64,000 nucleotides of DNA from contig NC_087151.1 in the NCBI RefSeq assembly GCF_035594125.1, forward strand, positions 21,850,784-21,914,783, written 5' to 3'. Each line of letters begins with the position of its first letter. The first letter of the stretch is position 1. Below the pieces are notes generated by a model. It was not told where the DNA came from and did no database searches. It worked only from the letters and a program-made list of their open reading frames with translations. This stretch comes from Scylla paramamosain. Its lineage: Eukaryota; Arthropoda; Malacostraca; Decapoda; Portunidae. Positions 1 through 14,110 of this stretch are shown here, in pieces. The translations under genes were made by a program, and so were the position numbers.

Positions 1-254
1 TGAAACTTGTATTATTGTTTTTAACCTTCTCAGGTACTAATATCCTAAAACGCGTAAATAACAATCCATATGTAGAAACTGATCAACATTACCAAAAGCG
101 TGTATTTAGGTATTTTTTCATAATGTTAGGTACCAAAACGCCAAAATACCTATATACCCCATATAAAGTGATTTCACTTTATATGGGGAAAGGAAACGTT
201 ACCAGAAAAGTGTCTTTTTAGTGTTTTAGGCAACAAAACGCTAAAATGCTTAGA
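1..254 (+). repeat. Satellite array, left edge (about 96-bp monomers)
   Basis: These are the first monomers of the dominant satellite. Each monomer has a GGTACC-type start, an ACCAAAACGCTAAAACG core, a CTATATGG block, an AACATTACC(A/G)(A/G)AAACGTGT block and a TTTTGAGTGTTTTT block. The piece abuts the 3'-truncated end of a reverse-oriented LINE. The same junction is present in inverted form near 49.42 kb and 60.72 kb. It has no coding content; open frames here are by-products of AT-rich repeats. Confidence 0.93.
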
Positions 255-2710
255 AAGCACCCTAGCAGCTGGGGGGGATGAAAAAAAAAAAAAAAACTGG
301 CAGAGACGTCTCAGAACACCTAACTTCATAGAAGCTGTTTTAGCTAGATATGAAATGTGAAGTTTCCACTTCATATTATAAGTAAAGGACAGACCGAGAA
401 TGTTCAGTGTAGAAGGGGGGACAGTTAAGTGTCACTGAAGAAGAGGGGATAGTTGTCTGAAAGGTTGTGTTGAGTTGATTGGAGGAATTAAGTTTTTGAG
501 GCATTGAACAATACCAAGTTTGTTCTGCCCGAATCAGAAATTTTAAAAAAAGATCAGTAGCCAGGCGTTCTGTGGCTTCCCTGCGTGAAACACTTACGTC
601 CTGAAGTGTTGGACGTCTATGAAAAGACGTGGAAAAGTGCAGGGTGGTATCATCAGCGTAGGAGAGGATAGGACAAGAAGTTTGGTTTAGAAGGTCATTG
701 ATGAATAATAAGGAGAGAGTGGGTGATAGGACAGAACCCTGAGGAACACCACTGTTAATAGATTTAGGAGAAGAACAGTCACCGTGTACCACAGCAGCAA
801 TAGAACGGTCAGAAAGGAAACTTGAGATGAAGTTACAGAGAGAAGGATAGAAGCCGTAGAAGGATAGTTTGGAAATAAAAGCTTTTTGCCAAATTCTATC
901 AAAAGCTTTTCATATATCCAAGGCAACAGCAAGAGTTTCACCAAACTCTCTAAAAGAGGATAACCAAGACTCAGTAAAGAATGCCAGATCACCAGTAGAG
1001 CGGCCTTGACTGAACCCATACTGGCGATCAGATAGAAGGTTGTTTAAGAATCTTCCTGTTCAAAAACTTTAGATAGGCAGGGAATTAAAACAATAGGACG
1101 GCAGTTTGAGGGATTAGAACAGTCACCCTTTTTAAGAACAGGCTGAATGTCGGCAAATTTCCAGCAAGAAGGAAGGGTAGATGTTGACAGACAGAGCTGA
1201 TAGAGTTTGACTAGGTAAGGTGCAAGCACCGAGGCACAGTTTCGGAGAACAATAGGAGGGACCCCATCAGGTCCATAGGCCTTCTAAGGGTTTAGGCCAG
1301 CATGGAAAACATCACTGCGAAGAATTTCAATGTGAAGCATGAAGTAGTTAGAGGATGGAGGAGAGGGAGGAACTAGCCATGAATCGTCCAAGGTATAGTT
1401 TTTAGCAAAGGTTTGAGCGAAGAGTTCAGCTTTAGAGATAGATGTGATAGCAGTGGTGCCAACCGATTGAAATAAAAGAGGGAAAGAAGAAGAAGCAAAG
1501 TTATTGGAGATATATTGGGCTATATGGCAGAAGTCTCGAGGGGAGTTAGATTTTGAAAGATTTTGACACTTTCTGTTAATGAAGGAGTATTTTTGGGTAG
1601 TTGGAAAACAGACTTGGCATGGTTCCGGGCAGAAATATAAAGTGCATGAGATTCTGGTGATGGAAGGCTTAAGTACCTTTTGTGGGCCACCTATCTATCA
1701 TGTATAGCACGAGAACAAGCTGTGTTAAACCAAGGTTTGGAAGGTTTAGGTCGAGAAAAAGAGTGAGGAAAGTATGCCTCCATGACAGACACTATCACCT
1801 CTGTTATGTGTTCGGCACACAAAGATGGGTCTCTGACACGGAAGCAGTAGTCATTCCATGGAAAATCAGCAAAATACCTCCTCAGGTTCCCCAACTAGCA
1901 GAGGTAAAACGCCAGAGGCACCTTCGCTTAGTGGGATCCTAAGGAGAGATTGCAGCGATAGGACAAGATACAGATATGAGATTGTGATCGGAGGAGCCCA
2001 ACGGAGAAGAGAGGGTGACAGCATATGGAGAAGGATTAGAGGTGAGGAAAAGGTCAAGAATGTTAGGCGTATCTCCAAAACGGGCAAGAATACGAGTATG
2101 GTGTTGCACCAATTGCTCTAGGTCGTGGAGGATAGCAAATTGAAAGCTAGTTCACCAGGATGATCAGTGAAGGGAGAGGAAAGCCAAAGCTGGTGGTGAA
2201 CATTGATTTCTCCAAGAATGGAGATCTCTGCAAAAGGGAAGAGAGTCAGAATATGCTTCACTTTGGAAGTTAAGTAGTCAAAGAATTTCTTGTAGTCAGG
2301 GGAGTTAGGTGAGATTTATACAGCACAGCTGAATTTAGTTTGAGAATGACTCTGAAGTCGTAGCCAGATGGTGGAAAACTCATAAGATTGAAGAGCGTGG
2401 GCACGAGAGCAGGCTATGTCGTTTCGCACATAAACGCAACATCCAGCTTTGAATTGAAAATGAGGATAGAGAAAGTAGGAGGGAACAGAAAAAGGGCCTA
2501 CTGTCACTTGCCTCAGATACCTGATTTTCAGTGAGGAAAAGAAGATGAGGTTTAGAAGAGGAGAGGTGGTGTTCTACTGATTGAAAATTAGATCTTAGAC
2601 CGCTAATGTTGCAGAAGTTAATGAAGAAAAAGTTGAGGGGGGTGTAAAGACACTTAGGGTCATTATCAGAAGAGCAGTCCGCCCTGGGGACATTTGTGGC
2701 TCCAAAAAAC
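255..2710 (-). mobile_element. Non-LTR retrotransposon (Jockey/CR1-like), truncated at both ends, copy 1
   Basis: A reverse-strand LINE fragment. Fragments of an APE-type endonuclease lie towards 2.0-2.7 kb (for example the cysteine-containing AGCCVYVRND segment near 2.4 kb). A reverse transcriptase follows at about 0.38-1.25 kb, with PIVLIPCLSKVFEQ, the SGVPQGSVLSP segment and the catalytic YADDTTLHFS. Many frameshifts and stops make it a pseudogene. The 5' UTR and first codons are missing (it starts at the equivalent of ATGTCCCCAGG). The 3' end stops inside the coding region at CAGCTGCTA, without 3' UTR or poly-A. The same ends recur in the copies at 47.03-49.42 and 58.32-60.72 kb. Confidence 0.9.
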
Positions 2711-2999
2711 GTAGATTTTCAGTGTTCTCAACTTGTTACATACAAAAATGCTAAATTGCATGAAAAATAATCTATTTCGGAAATTAAATGATATTAAAAG
2801 AAATGTTTATTATTAATGTTCTTGAGCTTCTTAAGTACCAAAAGGCTAAAATGCGTAAATAGCACTTTATATTGAGAAACAGAAAATTACCAAAAACATT
2901 TGTTTTGGGCGCATTTTACCAAAACGCAAAAGTATATACAAAGCACCTTATAGGGGGAAACGAAAAAAAAAATTACGAGAAACGTGTATTATGATTTTA

Positions 3000-3530
<531 letters not shown>

Positions 3531-6500
3531 CAAAACTCTAAAACGCATGAATAACACACCATCTGAAGAAATAGAACTTTAGTAAAAAAATGTTTATTTT
3601 TTTTTTTTTTTTATTTTTTTACTACGTTAAGTACTAAAACGCCAAAATGCATGCTGTATATGGTGAAACGAGATGACATGTGTCGTTTGAATGTTTTTGA
3701 GCGTGTTAGACACCAAAACATTAAAAAAGCATGGAAACCACCCTATATGGTAACAAAGCATTACCAAAAACGTTTCTTTGGAGTGTTTAGACCTTCTTAC
3801 GTACCAAAATACTAAAACGCATGCAAAACATTCTAATGGAGAAACAGAATAAAATTTCCAAAAATGTGTACTTTGAGTATTTTTAACTTCTTAGGAACAC
3901 AAACGTCCAAATGCATGAAAAATACCCTCTATGATGAAACAAAACGATATTATCAGAAACGTGCTTTATGAGTGCTTCTTTTTCGTGAATATCATTTAAT
4001 ATAGAGAAACAGAACATTACGAAAAACGTGCATTTTGAGAGTATTTCACATTGTCAATAATCAAAACTCCAAAATGCATCAAAAGCTCTCTATATGAGGT
4101 AATGAAAACCAGAAACGTGTCTTTTGAGTGTTTTTGAAAATATTAGGCACGAAAACGTTACAAAGCATGGAAAGCACCCTATATGGGAATAGAAATTAAG
4201 AATAACGAAAACGTTGCTTATATGTTTTTTAAGCTTCTTCCATACCAAAATACTCAAACGCATGCAAAACACCCTTTATGGTCAAACGGAATAACATTAC
4301 CGAAATCGTGAATTGAGTTTTTTTTTTTTTTTTTTTTTACTACTTACATAGAAAAACGCCTTTATTGGGAAACGAAATGATATTAGCAGAAACGTGTATA
4401 ATGAGTATTTCTGAACTTAGGTACCAAAACACTAAAACGTGTGAAAAAAAAAACTATAGGGAGATACAGAACATTACCAAAATCGTGCGTTTTGGGTGTT
4501 TTTAACTTTATTAATTAACAAAACACCAAACTGCATACAAAGCAACTTATCTGAAAAAGCACAAAAAAAAAAATTTCCAAAAACGTGTATTGTAAGTGTG
4601 TTTGAGCTTGTTAGTTACTAAAACGTCAAAATGCATGCAAACCACTCTATATGGGTAAACGAAAAGACATTATGAGAGACGTGCATAATGAGTTTTTCTG
4701 AGCTTCTTTGGTACCCAAAAACAAAAACGCTTGAATATTACTCTATATATAAAAGCAGAGCAACATTACAAAAAAGGTATTTTGAGTGTTTTTTTTTTCT
4801 CATTGTTAAGTACCAAAACGTTAAAAAGCATGCGAAGCATTCTATACAGGTAAACAATGCGGCATTACCAAAAAACGTGTCTTTTCAGTGTTTTTGAGCT
4901 TGTTACGTATAAAAACGCCAATATGCATGCAAACAACCCTATATACAAAATAAACCGATATTATAAGAAACGTGTATTATAAGTGTTTCTTAGCTTCTTT
5001 GGTACCAAAACGCTAAAAACTGAAAAAAATTACCAGGTACCAAAACACCAAATGCATGCAAAGTACCCTATAAACGGAAAGAAAAGACATTACGAGAAGC
5101 GTGTATTATGAGTGCTTTTGAACTTTTTAGGTACCAAAACTGTAAAACGCGTGAATAGCACTTTATATGGAGAAACACATCATCATCAAAAACATTTATT
5201 TTCATTTTTTTTTTTCAAATTGTTAGATACCAAAACACCAAAATCCATGCAATGCACTATATTGAGGAAACGAAATGACATTACCAGAAAAGTGTCTTTT
5301 GAGTATCTTTGAGTGTGTTAGGTACGAAAATGCTTAAAAATATGTAAAGCACCCTGCATTAAAATGGAAAACATAGCCAAAAACGTGTTTTTTGAGTTTT
5401 TTTTTTTTTTTTTTTTTAGCTTCTTCCGTATCGCAACAGTAAACGCATGCAAAAGAGCCTTTATGAGGAAACACAATAACATCAGTAAAAATGCATGTTT
5501 CCAGTATTTTTGAGCTTATTAGATAGGGAAACATCAAAATACGTGGATATTACTGTATATGATGAAATAAATGATATTATCAGAAACGTGTATGTATGTT
5601 TTAGAGATTCTTAGGCACCAAGAGTAAAAAAAGCGTGAATAATATTATATGTGGAGAAACAGAACACCTTTACCAAAAAGATGCATTTTGAGTTTTTTTT
5701 TTTTTTTTTGTTGTTTTGACAATGTTAAGAATCAAAACGTCAAAATCCAGCACTGTATATGGGGAAGCGAAACGACATAACCAGAGACGTGTCTTTTTAG
5801 TGTTTTTTTTTTTTTTTTTAGCGTGTTAGGCAGCAAACAGTAAAATCCATGGAAAGCACCCTATATTGGAATACGAAACAATATTTCCAAAAAAGTTTCT
5901 TTTCATTGATGAGAAGCTTCTTACGTATCAAAATGCTAAAACGCATGTTAAAAACACTTTATGGAAAAACAGAATAACACTACCAAAAATGTTTATTTTT
6001 AGTGTTTTTGAGCTTATTAGGTACAGAAGCGACAAAATGCATGCATAGTACCCTATATGGTGAAAAGAACATAATTACAAGACGCGTGTATTATGAGTGT
6101 CATTGACCTTAAGGAACTAAACTCTAAAAGGCATGAAGAGCAATCTACATATAGATTGCACAAAAATGCGAAAATACAGAGAAAACACCATATATTCTAA
6201 TGCAAAAGAACATTACGAAAATTATAATTTGAGTGTTATGTGTTTATGGACATCCTACGTAGCAAAATGCTAAAAAGCATGTAAAACACTGCTCACATAT
6301 AACAGGTGTTTGTGAACTTAATATTTAAACATACATACCAAAACAATAAAATGCGTGTAAACCAATCCATATGGAGAAAAACATTGCCAAAGACTTGTGT
6401 TTTAAGTGTTTCTCACATTGCTCGGTACCAACACATCAAAATGCATACAAAGAATGTGGTTTGAATAAAATGAACAAAGTTACCAAAAACTTCTCTTGTG

Positions 6501-8963
6501 AGTGTGTTTGTGCACATTACTTACTAAAACGACAAAATGCACACAAACAACCTTATATGGGGAAACGAAGGGACATTATGAGAAACGTGTATAACGAGTG
6601 TTTTTTTTTTTTTTTGAGCTTCTTAGGTACCAAAAAGTTAAAACACATGAAGAGCTCTCTATATCTAGAAAAAGAATACCACCAAAAACATTTTTTTTGT
6701 GTGTGTGTGTTTTTTTTTAGTGGTATCAAAACGCCAAAATGTTAGTAAGGCCTCCTATATGGGGAAACGAAAAGACATTACCACAAACGTGTCTTTAACG
6801 TGTTTAAGAGCGAGCTGGGCAACACGATGAAAAGCATGTAGGGTACACTCTTTAAAAAAAAAAAAAAAAGTATTACCAAAAACGTCTCCTTTTAGTGTTT
6901 TAAAAAATGTATGCAAAAAAAAAAATCTCGATGGAAAAACAGTATAACTTCACAATCAAAACGCCAAAATGGTTGTAAACCCTTCTATATGGGGAAACAA
7001 AAAGACATTACCACAAACGTGTCTTTTACGTGTTTAAGAGCGAGCTAGGCAACAACGCAATAAAAAGCATGGAGAGTACACCCTTTGAGAAAACATAACA
7101 GTATTACGAAAAAAACGTCTCTTTTTAGTGTTTAAGAAAATGTATACAAAATAATAAAAAAAAAACTATGGAGAAACAGTATAACTTCAGAAGAAGCGTG
7201 CATTTTGAGTATTTTTGAGCTAGTTACGTACAAAAACGCCAAAATGAATGCAAGTAACCCTATATGGGAAAACGAAAAAAAAAAAACACTAGAAACGTGT
7301 ATTATGAGTTTTTTTTTTTTTAGCTCCTTAGGTGCTATATTGCTAAAACATATTAATGTACTTGATATCGAGAAACAGAAGAACATTAACAAAAACGTGT
7401 ATTTTGAGTGTTTTTCACATTTTTATGTATCAATACACAAAAAAGCATGCAAAGTTCCCTATATGGATAAAGGAAATAACATTACCAGAAATGTGTCTTC
7501 TGACTGTTTTACAGCGTTGTAGCCATCAAAACCCTAAAAAAAAAAAAAAAAAAAACATGGAAATCGCCGCATGTGGGAATACAAAACATTACGAGAAAAG
7601 TGTCTTTTGAGTGTTTTTTAACTTATTACTTACCAAAACGCTAAAACTGATGCAAAACACCCTTTGCAGAGAAAATAGAATAACATTACCGAAAACAAGC
7701 ATATTTAGTGTTTTTGAACTTTGTACGTACAAGAACACCAAAATGCCTGCAAAGTACCCTGAATGGGGAAATGAGAAAACATTACAAGAAACATGTATTA
7801 TGAGTATTTTTGGACTTCTTAGGAACCGAAACCCTAAAACGTATAAATAGCACTCTTATATGGAGCAAAAAAACATCACCAATAACGTGTATTTTGAAAT
7901 TGTTTCATATTGTTTGGTAATAACGCAAATATCCATGAAAAGAAACCTATATGTGGAAAAAAAATATATATTTCCAGAAACGTTTTTTTTGAGTGATTAT
8001 GATTGTGTTGGGCAGCAAAAACGCTAAAAAGCATCAAAACCATCCTATATGGGAAAAAAAAACAATATTACTAAAAACGAGTCTTTTAAGTATTTTCAGC
8101 TACTTACGTACCAAAACACTAAAACGCAGGCAAAAAAAAAAAAAAAACTTTTATTGAGAAACACAATAACATTACAAAAAATAAACATTTTTAGACGTTT
8201 TAAGCTTTTTAGAAACTAAAACTCGAAAACTCTGTATGGAGAATCAGAACATTACCAAAAACGTGTGTTTTTTAGTGTATCTCACATTGTTAGGAAACAA
8301 AAAACCAAAATCAGTGAAAAGCACCCTATATGGAGTAAGGAAACGAGGTTTACAAAAAAAAAAAAACTTCTTTTGTGTGTTTATGAGCGTGCTGGCACCA
8401 AAACGCTGAAAAACATGGAAAGCAATGTGCATGAAAAAAGAAAACATTTTTCAAAATTGTTTCGTTTTTTTAATGTTTTTGAGCTACTTACGGAAAAACG
8501 TAAAAACGCGTGCAAAACACCCTTAATGCAAAAATGGAATAAAATAACGAAAAACAAGGTTTCGAGGGTTTTTGTGCTTATTACGTAAAAAAAAAAGACA
8601 AAATGCACGGAAATTACCAACTATGGGGAAACGAAAAGACATTAGTTGAAATATGTATTATAATTGTTTTTGAGCTTCGTAGGTACCAAAACGATAACGA
8701 TCAAAACTCTATATGGAGAAGCAGAATAACATTATAAAAAAACGTTTTTTTGATCTTAGTTACTAAAACGCTAAAACGCATGAATCTCTATATAGAGAAA
8801 CAAAAGAGCATTACCAAAAAATGTAAACTTTGAGTGTATTTCACATTGTCAAGCACCAAAAAACTAAAATGCATTCAAAGCACCCCATATGAGGAACGGG
8901 AACGGAATTTCCAGAAACGTGTATTTTGAGTTTTAATAAGCGTGCTAGGCATCTAAACGATGT

Positions 8964-8994
8964 AAAAATAAATAAACAAATAAATAAATAAATG
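8964..8994. repeat. (AAAT)n short microsatellite in a type-C monomer
   Basis: An imperfect run of AAAT/AAAC tetranucleotides inside a satellite monomer. The reverse-complement counterpart sits at about 52477-52507 in the right inverted arm, supporting arm homology. Confidence 0.85.
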
Positions 8995-10938
8995 GAAAAC
9001 ACCCCATATGGGAAAACAAAACAATATTCTAACCTACTTATGTACCAAATTGCTGAAAAGCATGCAAAACTTTTTATGAAGAAACATTATAACTTTACCA
9101 AATACATATATTTTCAATGTTTTTGAGCTTGCTACGTGCAAAAATTACAAAATGCATTAAAAACAACTCTATATGGTGAAACGAGAACAAGAAACGTGTA
9201 TTCTGTGAGTTTTGAGCTTCTTAGTTATCAAAATGGTAAAACGCTTGAATAACACTTTATATCGAGAAACAATAACATTACCAAAAACGTGTATTTTGAG
9301 TGTTTTCCCATTATTAGGTACCAAAACACCAAAAATGCTTGCAAAGCCGACGAAATGAAGTAACAAACAACTTTACAAAAAAGTGTCCGTTGAATGCAAA
9401 AACGTGTATTATGGGTGTTTTTGAGCTACATAGGTATCTAAACAATGAAACCGATAGCATTCTATATGGAGAAACACAATACCATGACCAAATACGTGCA
9501 TTTTGAGTATATTTCGCGGGTATCAAGACCCTAAAATGCATACAAAGGATCCTGTATGGGAAAAGGAAACGAGATTTTCAGAAACGTATCTTTAGAAGGG
9601 TTTTATGAGCGTTCTAGGCACCAAAACAAAACAAAAAATCATGGAAAGCATCGTATATGGTAAAAGAAAACAATATTACCGAAAACGTCTCTTTTTAATG
9701 TTTTTAAACTAGATATGTACCAAAACGCTGTAAAACATGTAAAAAATTCATGAAAAAACAGCATAACTTTACAAAAAACGTGTATTTCTAGTGTTTTTGA
9801 GCATGTATGGAAGCTACTTATAGGGGGAAACGAAACGATATTCCAAGAATCATATCTTTTTTGCGTGTTTTTATGCATGTTAGGCACCAAAACGCAAAAA
9901 AAAAAAGAAAATATCGCGAAAATGCATGCAAAATACACTATATGAGTAAACGAAAACACATTACAAGAAAAGTATATTATAGGTGTTTTCGAGCTTTTTT
10001 ATTACCAAACCCCTAAAACTCATGAATAGCTCTCTATATGGAGAAAAAAAAAAACAACATTACCAGAAACTTTTATTTTGTGTGAATTGCAATGATAGAT
10101 GCCAAAACACCTTATGTGTGCAGAGGAAACGAGATTTCCAGGAACGTGTCTTTTTCGTGTTTATGAGCATACTAGGCACCAAAACACTAAAAAGCATGAA
10201 AAGCATCCTATGTGGGAAAACAAAACAACATTACCAAAAACGTCCCTTTTCAGTGTTTTTGAGCTGTTTATGTACCAGAACACTAACATGCATGCAAAAC
10301 ACCTTTTATGGAAAAACTAAAAAAAACATTACTCAAAAGAAAAATTTTGAGTGTTTCGGATTTTCGTACGTAGAAAAACGTCGAAATGCATGGAAGGTAC
10401 CCTGTATGGAGAAACGAAAAGACATAACGAGAAACATGTACTGTGAGTGTTTTTGAACTTAGGAATCAAAACGCTAAAACGTATGAATAGCTCTCTATAT
10501 GGAGAAACAGAGCATTACCAAAAACGTGAATTTTAAATGTTTTTCACATTATTAGGCACAAAAACGCCAAAATGCATGTAAAACCCCCTCTATGGGAAAA
10601 CGATGCGACATTGCAAAAAACAAGTCTTTTGAGTGTTTTTCAGTCTTAGGCATAAAAAAAGCTTTAAAGCATGGAATTCATCCTTTATGGGTATAGGAGG
10701 GGGCAGTAGACACCTGCTGAAACGATAATTACTCCCAGTGAGGTCTAAAGCACTGTTCAGGGGGTGCTGTCAACTTATCATTAAACCCAGCTGTGACCTC
10801 ACTGAACGTTTCCCTTTGTGTCTCACAACACAAGGGGGCAGTCACAGCCTGCCCTCTAAAGACAACTCTCTTCCTCCACACAAAACTACAAGCACCTAAT
10901 AACACACACACCCTTCACTCAAAAATTTTAAAATCATC

Positions 10939-11742
10939 ATGGCGACTCCTACACCAGCCTCGGTGTCCCCATCTGGGGAGGGGACCATAAATGTCCCTAG
11001 GTCGGACTGCCTTTCTATCGACGACCCAAAGTGTCTTAACACCCCCCTCAACTTTTTCTTCATTAACTTCTGCAACATTCGCGGTCTAAGATCTAATTTT
11101 CAATCTGTAGAACACCACCTCTTCTCTTCTAAACCTCATCTTCTTTTCCTCACTAAAACTCAGGTGTCTGAGGCAACTGACAGTAGCCCCTTTTCTGTTC
11201 CCTCCTACTTTCTCTATCCTCATTTTCGATCCAAAGCTGGATGCTGCGTTTATGTGCGCAATGACTTAACCTGCTCTCGTGCCCACGCTTTTGAATCTTC
11301 CGAGTTTTCCACCATCTGGCTACGACTACAGAGTCACTCTCATACTAAATTCATCCGTGCTGTATACCTCTCACCTAACTCCTCTGACTATAAGAAATTC
11401 TTTGACTACCTAACTTCCAAAGTGGAGCACATTCTGACCCTCTTCCCTCTTGCAGAGATATCCATTCTTGGAGACTTCAATGTTCACCACCAGCTTTGGC
11501 TTTCCTCTCCCTTCACTGACCATCCTGGTGAACTAGCCTACAACTTTGCTATCCCCCATGACCTACTGTATTTCAACCAGATGGCACCACTGCTATCAGA
11601 TCTATTTCTAAAGCTGAGCTCTTTGCTCAAACCTTTGCTAAAAACTCTGGGCTTGTTCCTCCCTCTCCTCCACCCTCTGACTACTTCATGCCACCTATTA
11701 AAATTCTTCGCAATGATGTTTTCCATGCCTTCGCTGGCCTGA
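10939..11742 (+). pseudogene. LINE endonuclease ORF (APE-type), 3' part out of phase after a deletion
   Basis: The open frame begins MATPTPASVSP at 10939, where the other nearly intact 5' copy (near 51.27 kb) is also homologous. The EEP/APE-like endonuclease signature begins with FCNIRGLRSN (around residues 35-45). It continues through the KAGCCVYVRND segment and reaches SILGDFNVHHQLW near 11.46-11.50 kb, the acidic-Asn core expected for nicking target DNA. After about 11570 the frame runs into sequence that is distant in other copies (an internal deletion of about 0.6 kb), so the final ~55 residues are not meaningful. By family knowledge the intact protein would nick DNA for target-primed reverse transcription. 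Confidence 0.85.
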
Positions 11743-11757
11743 ACCCTCGGAAAGCTT

Positions 11758-12607
11758 ATGGACCTGATGGTGTCCCTCCTATTGTTCTCCGCGCTTGCAC
11801 CCTGCCTAGTCAAACTCTTTCAGCTCTGTCTTTCAACATCTACCTTTCCTTCTTGCTGGAAGTTTGCCTACATTCAACCTGTTCCTAAAAAGGGTGACCG
11901 TTCTAATCCCTCAAACTACCGTCCTATTGCTTTAATTTCCTCCCTATCTAAAGTTTTTGAATCTATCCTCAACAGGAAGATTCTTAAACATCTATCACTT
12001 CACAACCTTCTATCTGATATGGGTTCCTGATTATGGGTTCCGTCAAGGGCGCTCTACTGGTAATCTTCTGGCTTTCCTTACTGAGTCTTGGTCATCCTCT
12101 TTTAGAGATTTTGGTGAAACTTTTGCTGTTGCCTTGGACATATCAAAAGCTTTTGATAGAGTCTGGCACAAAGCTTTGATTTCCAAACTACCCTCCTACG
12201 GTTTCTATCCTTCTCTCTGTAACTTCATCTCAAGTTTCCTTTCTGACCGTTCTATTGCTGCTGTGGTAGACGGTCACTGCTCTTCTCCTAGATCTATTAA
12301 CAGTGGTGTTCCTCAGGGTTCTGTCCTGTCACCCACTCTCTTCTTATTATTCATTAATGATCTTCTAAACCAAACTTCTTGTCCTATCAACTCTTACGCT
12401 GATGATACCACCCTGCACTTTTCCACGTCTTTTCATAGACGTCCAACCCTTCAGGTGGTAAACATATCATGCAGGGAAGCCACAGAACGCCTGACTTCTG
12501 ATCTTTCAAGAATTTCTGATTGGGGCAGAGCAAACTTGGTATTGTTCAATGCCTCAAAAACTCAATTCCTCCATCTATCAATTCGACACAACCTTCCAGA
12601 CAACTAG
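11758..12607 (+). pseudogene. LINE reverse transcriptase domain, frameshifted
   Basis: RT motifs appear in order: VPKKGDRSNPSNYRPIALIS, then GFRQGRSTGNLLAF, ALDISKAFDRVWH (first catalytic Asp), SGVPQGSVLSPTLF and SYADDTTLHF (catalytic Asp pair at 12401-12406). The frame breaks near 12020, where a 14-base tandem duplication of TATGGGTTCCTGAT disrupts the segment before GFRQ. It ends at a TAG near 12605 where the other copies have TAT. The family role is copying the element's RNA into DNA at the nicked target. This copy cannot make a complete protein. Confidence 0.88.
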
Positions 12608-12809
12608 CCCCTCTTCTTCTATGACACTCAACTGTCCCCGTCTTTTACACTGAACACCCTCGGTCTGTCCTTTACTTATAATCTGAACTGGAAACTTCAC
12701 AACTCAACTCTACCTAAAACAGCTTCTATGAAGTTAGGTGCTCTGAGGCGTCTCCGCCAGTTTTTCTCACCCCCCAGCTGCTAACTCTGTACAAGGGCCT
12801 TATCCATCC

Positions 12810-13241
12810 ATGTATGGAGTATGCTTTACATGTCTGGGGGGTTCCACTCATACTGCTCTTCTAGACAGGGTGGAATCAAAAGCTTTTCGTCTCATCAACT
12901 CCTCTCCTCTAACTGACAGTCTTCAGCCTCTCACCTCTCAACACCGCCGCAATGTTGCATCTCTAGCTGTCTTCTACCGCTATTTTCATGGTAACTGCTC
13001 TTCTGATCTTGCTAACTGCATGCCTCCCCTCCTTCCGCGGCCTCGCTGCACAAGACTTTCTTCTTTCTCTCACCCCTATTCTGTCCACCTCTCTAACGCA
13101 AGAGTTAACCAGTATTCTCAATCATTCATCCCTTTCTCTGGTAAACTCTGGAACTCCCTGCCTGCTTCGGTATTTCCACCTTCCTATGACTTGAATTCGT
13201 TCAAAAGGGAGGTTTCAAGACACTTATTCATCAATTTTTGA
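12810..13241 (+). pseudogene. LINE C-terminal region, stranded ORF
   Basis: This continues the LINE polyprotein after the stop near 12605. It contains the typical C-terminal string of LINEs in this group: VWGG, then a leucine-rich helix region, RTRLSSFSHPYS-like residues, then GKLWNSLPASVFP and FKREVSRHLF before the stop at 13241. No catalytic residues are expected here; the function of this tail is unknown. The 3' UTR of about 100 bp follows. Confidence 0.7.
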
Positions 13242-13347
13242 CCACTGCTTTGACCCTTTTATGGGACTGGCATTTCAGTGGGCATTTTTTTTATTAGATT
13301 TTTGTTGCCCTTGGACAGTGTCCTTCCTACATAAAAAAAAAAAAAAA

Positions 13348-14110
13348 CAATATTGCAAAAAAATTGTATTTTTTTTTTGTACCAAAACGTAAATGGCATA
13401 AAAAACACACTTTATAAAACGCTAAAATGCATGAAAAGTACCACATGCGGAAACAAAAAGACATTACGAGAAACACATATTACTCCTATGAGAGTTTTTT
13501 GACCTTCTTAGGTAACAAAACGCTAAAAGGCACGAATAGTATGTTATATTGAGAAACAGAACCACTTTACCAAACACGTGTATTTTGAGTGTATTTAACA
13601 CAGTTAGGTACTAAAAAGCAAAAAATGCATGCAAAGCACCCTCTATGGGGAAAGGAAACTAGATTTCAAGAAACGAGTCTTTTGAGTGTAAGCGTGTAAG
13701 GCACCAAAACGCTAAAAAAGCATCTAAAACACCCTATATGGAAAGAAAAAGAAAATTACCAAAATAGTGTATTTTCAGTGTTTCTGAACTACTTACGTAC
13801 CAAACCGATAAAACGCATGCAGATCACTCTATATAGAGTAAGACAATAACATTACCAAAAACAGGTATTTTGTATGTTTTTTTTTTTTTTAGCCTGTTAT
13901 GTACAAAAACGTCAAAAACGTACTTCTATATGAGGAACCGAAAAGACATTACAAGAAACGTCCATTATGAGTTTTTTTGAGCTTCTTAGGTACTAAAACA
14001 CGAAATCGCATGAGTAATACTCTATATGTAAAAAAAATAATTACCTGAACCGTGTAATTTAAGTGTATTTCACTTTGTTAGATACCAAAATGCCAAAATG
14101 CATGCAAAGA
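13348..14110 (+). repeat. Satellite array (+ orientation)
   Basis: Ordinary monomers resume after the LINE tail. They are degenerate for the first ~100 bases, with T-runs and a shortened unit, then type A to type E order is recognisable. No genes are seen. Confidence 0.9.

Larger units (their letters stand above)
10697..13347 (+). mobile_element. Non-LTR retrotransposon (Jockey/CR1-like), near full length, internally deleted
   Basis: This is the most complete LINE in the window. It begins with a G-rich 5' UTR (GGAGGGGGCAGTAGACACC), followed by an ATG at 10939, an APE-type endonuclease, a reverse transcriptase with YADD and a C-terminal region. The 3' UTR ends TCCTTCCTACAT plus a 15-base A tail. 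It inserted into a type-C monomer, which resumes after the tail as ACAATATTGC. Compared with the copy at 58.3 kb it lacks about 0.6 kb between the endonuclease and the reverse transcriptase, so it is not autonomous. I see no clear target-site duplication. The A tail fits Jockey better than CR1, but the clade needs a tree. Confidence 0.92.

Noticed and set aside
1..254. The many 60-120-codon frames across the satellite (cores like TKTLK, NITKN)
   Set aside because: They recur in all monomers on both strands without codon bias and are broken at random. They come from the repeated monomer, not from a gene family.
9800..10700. CRISPR-like array (regular repeats)
   Set aside because: The whole 96-bp monomer is repeated with gradual divergence, with no constant repeat and unique spacers. 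The context is eukaryotic satellite.
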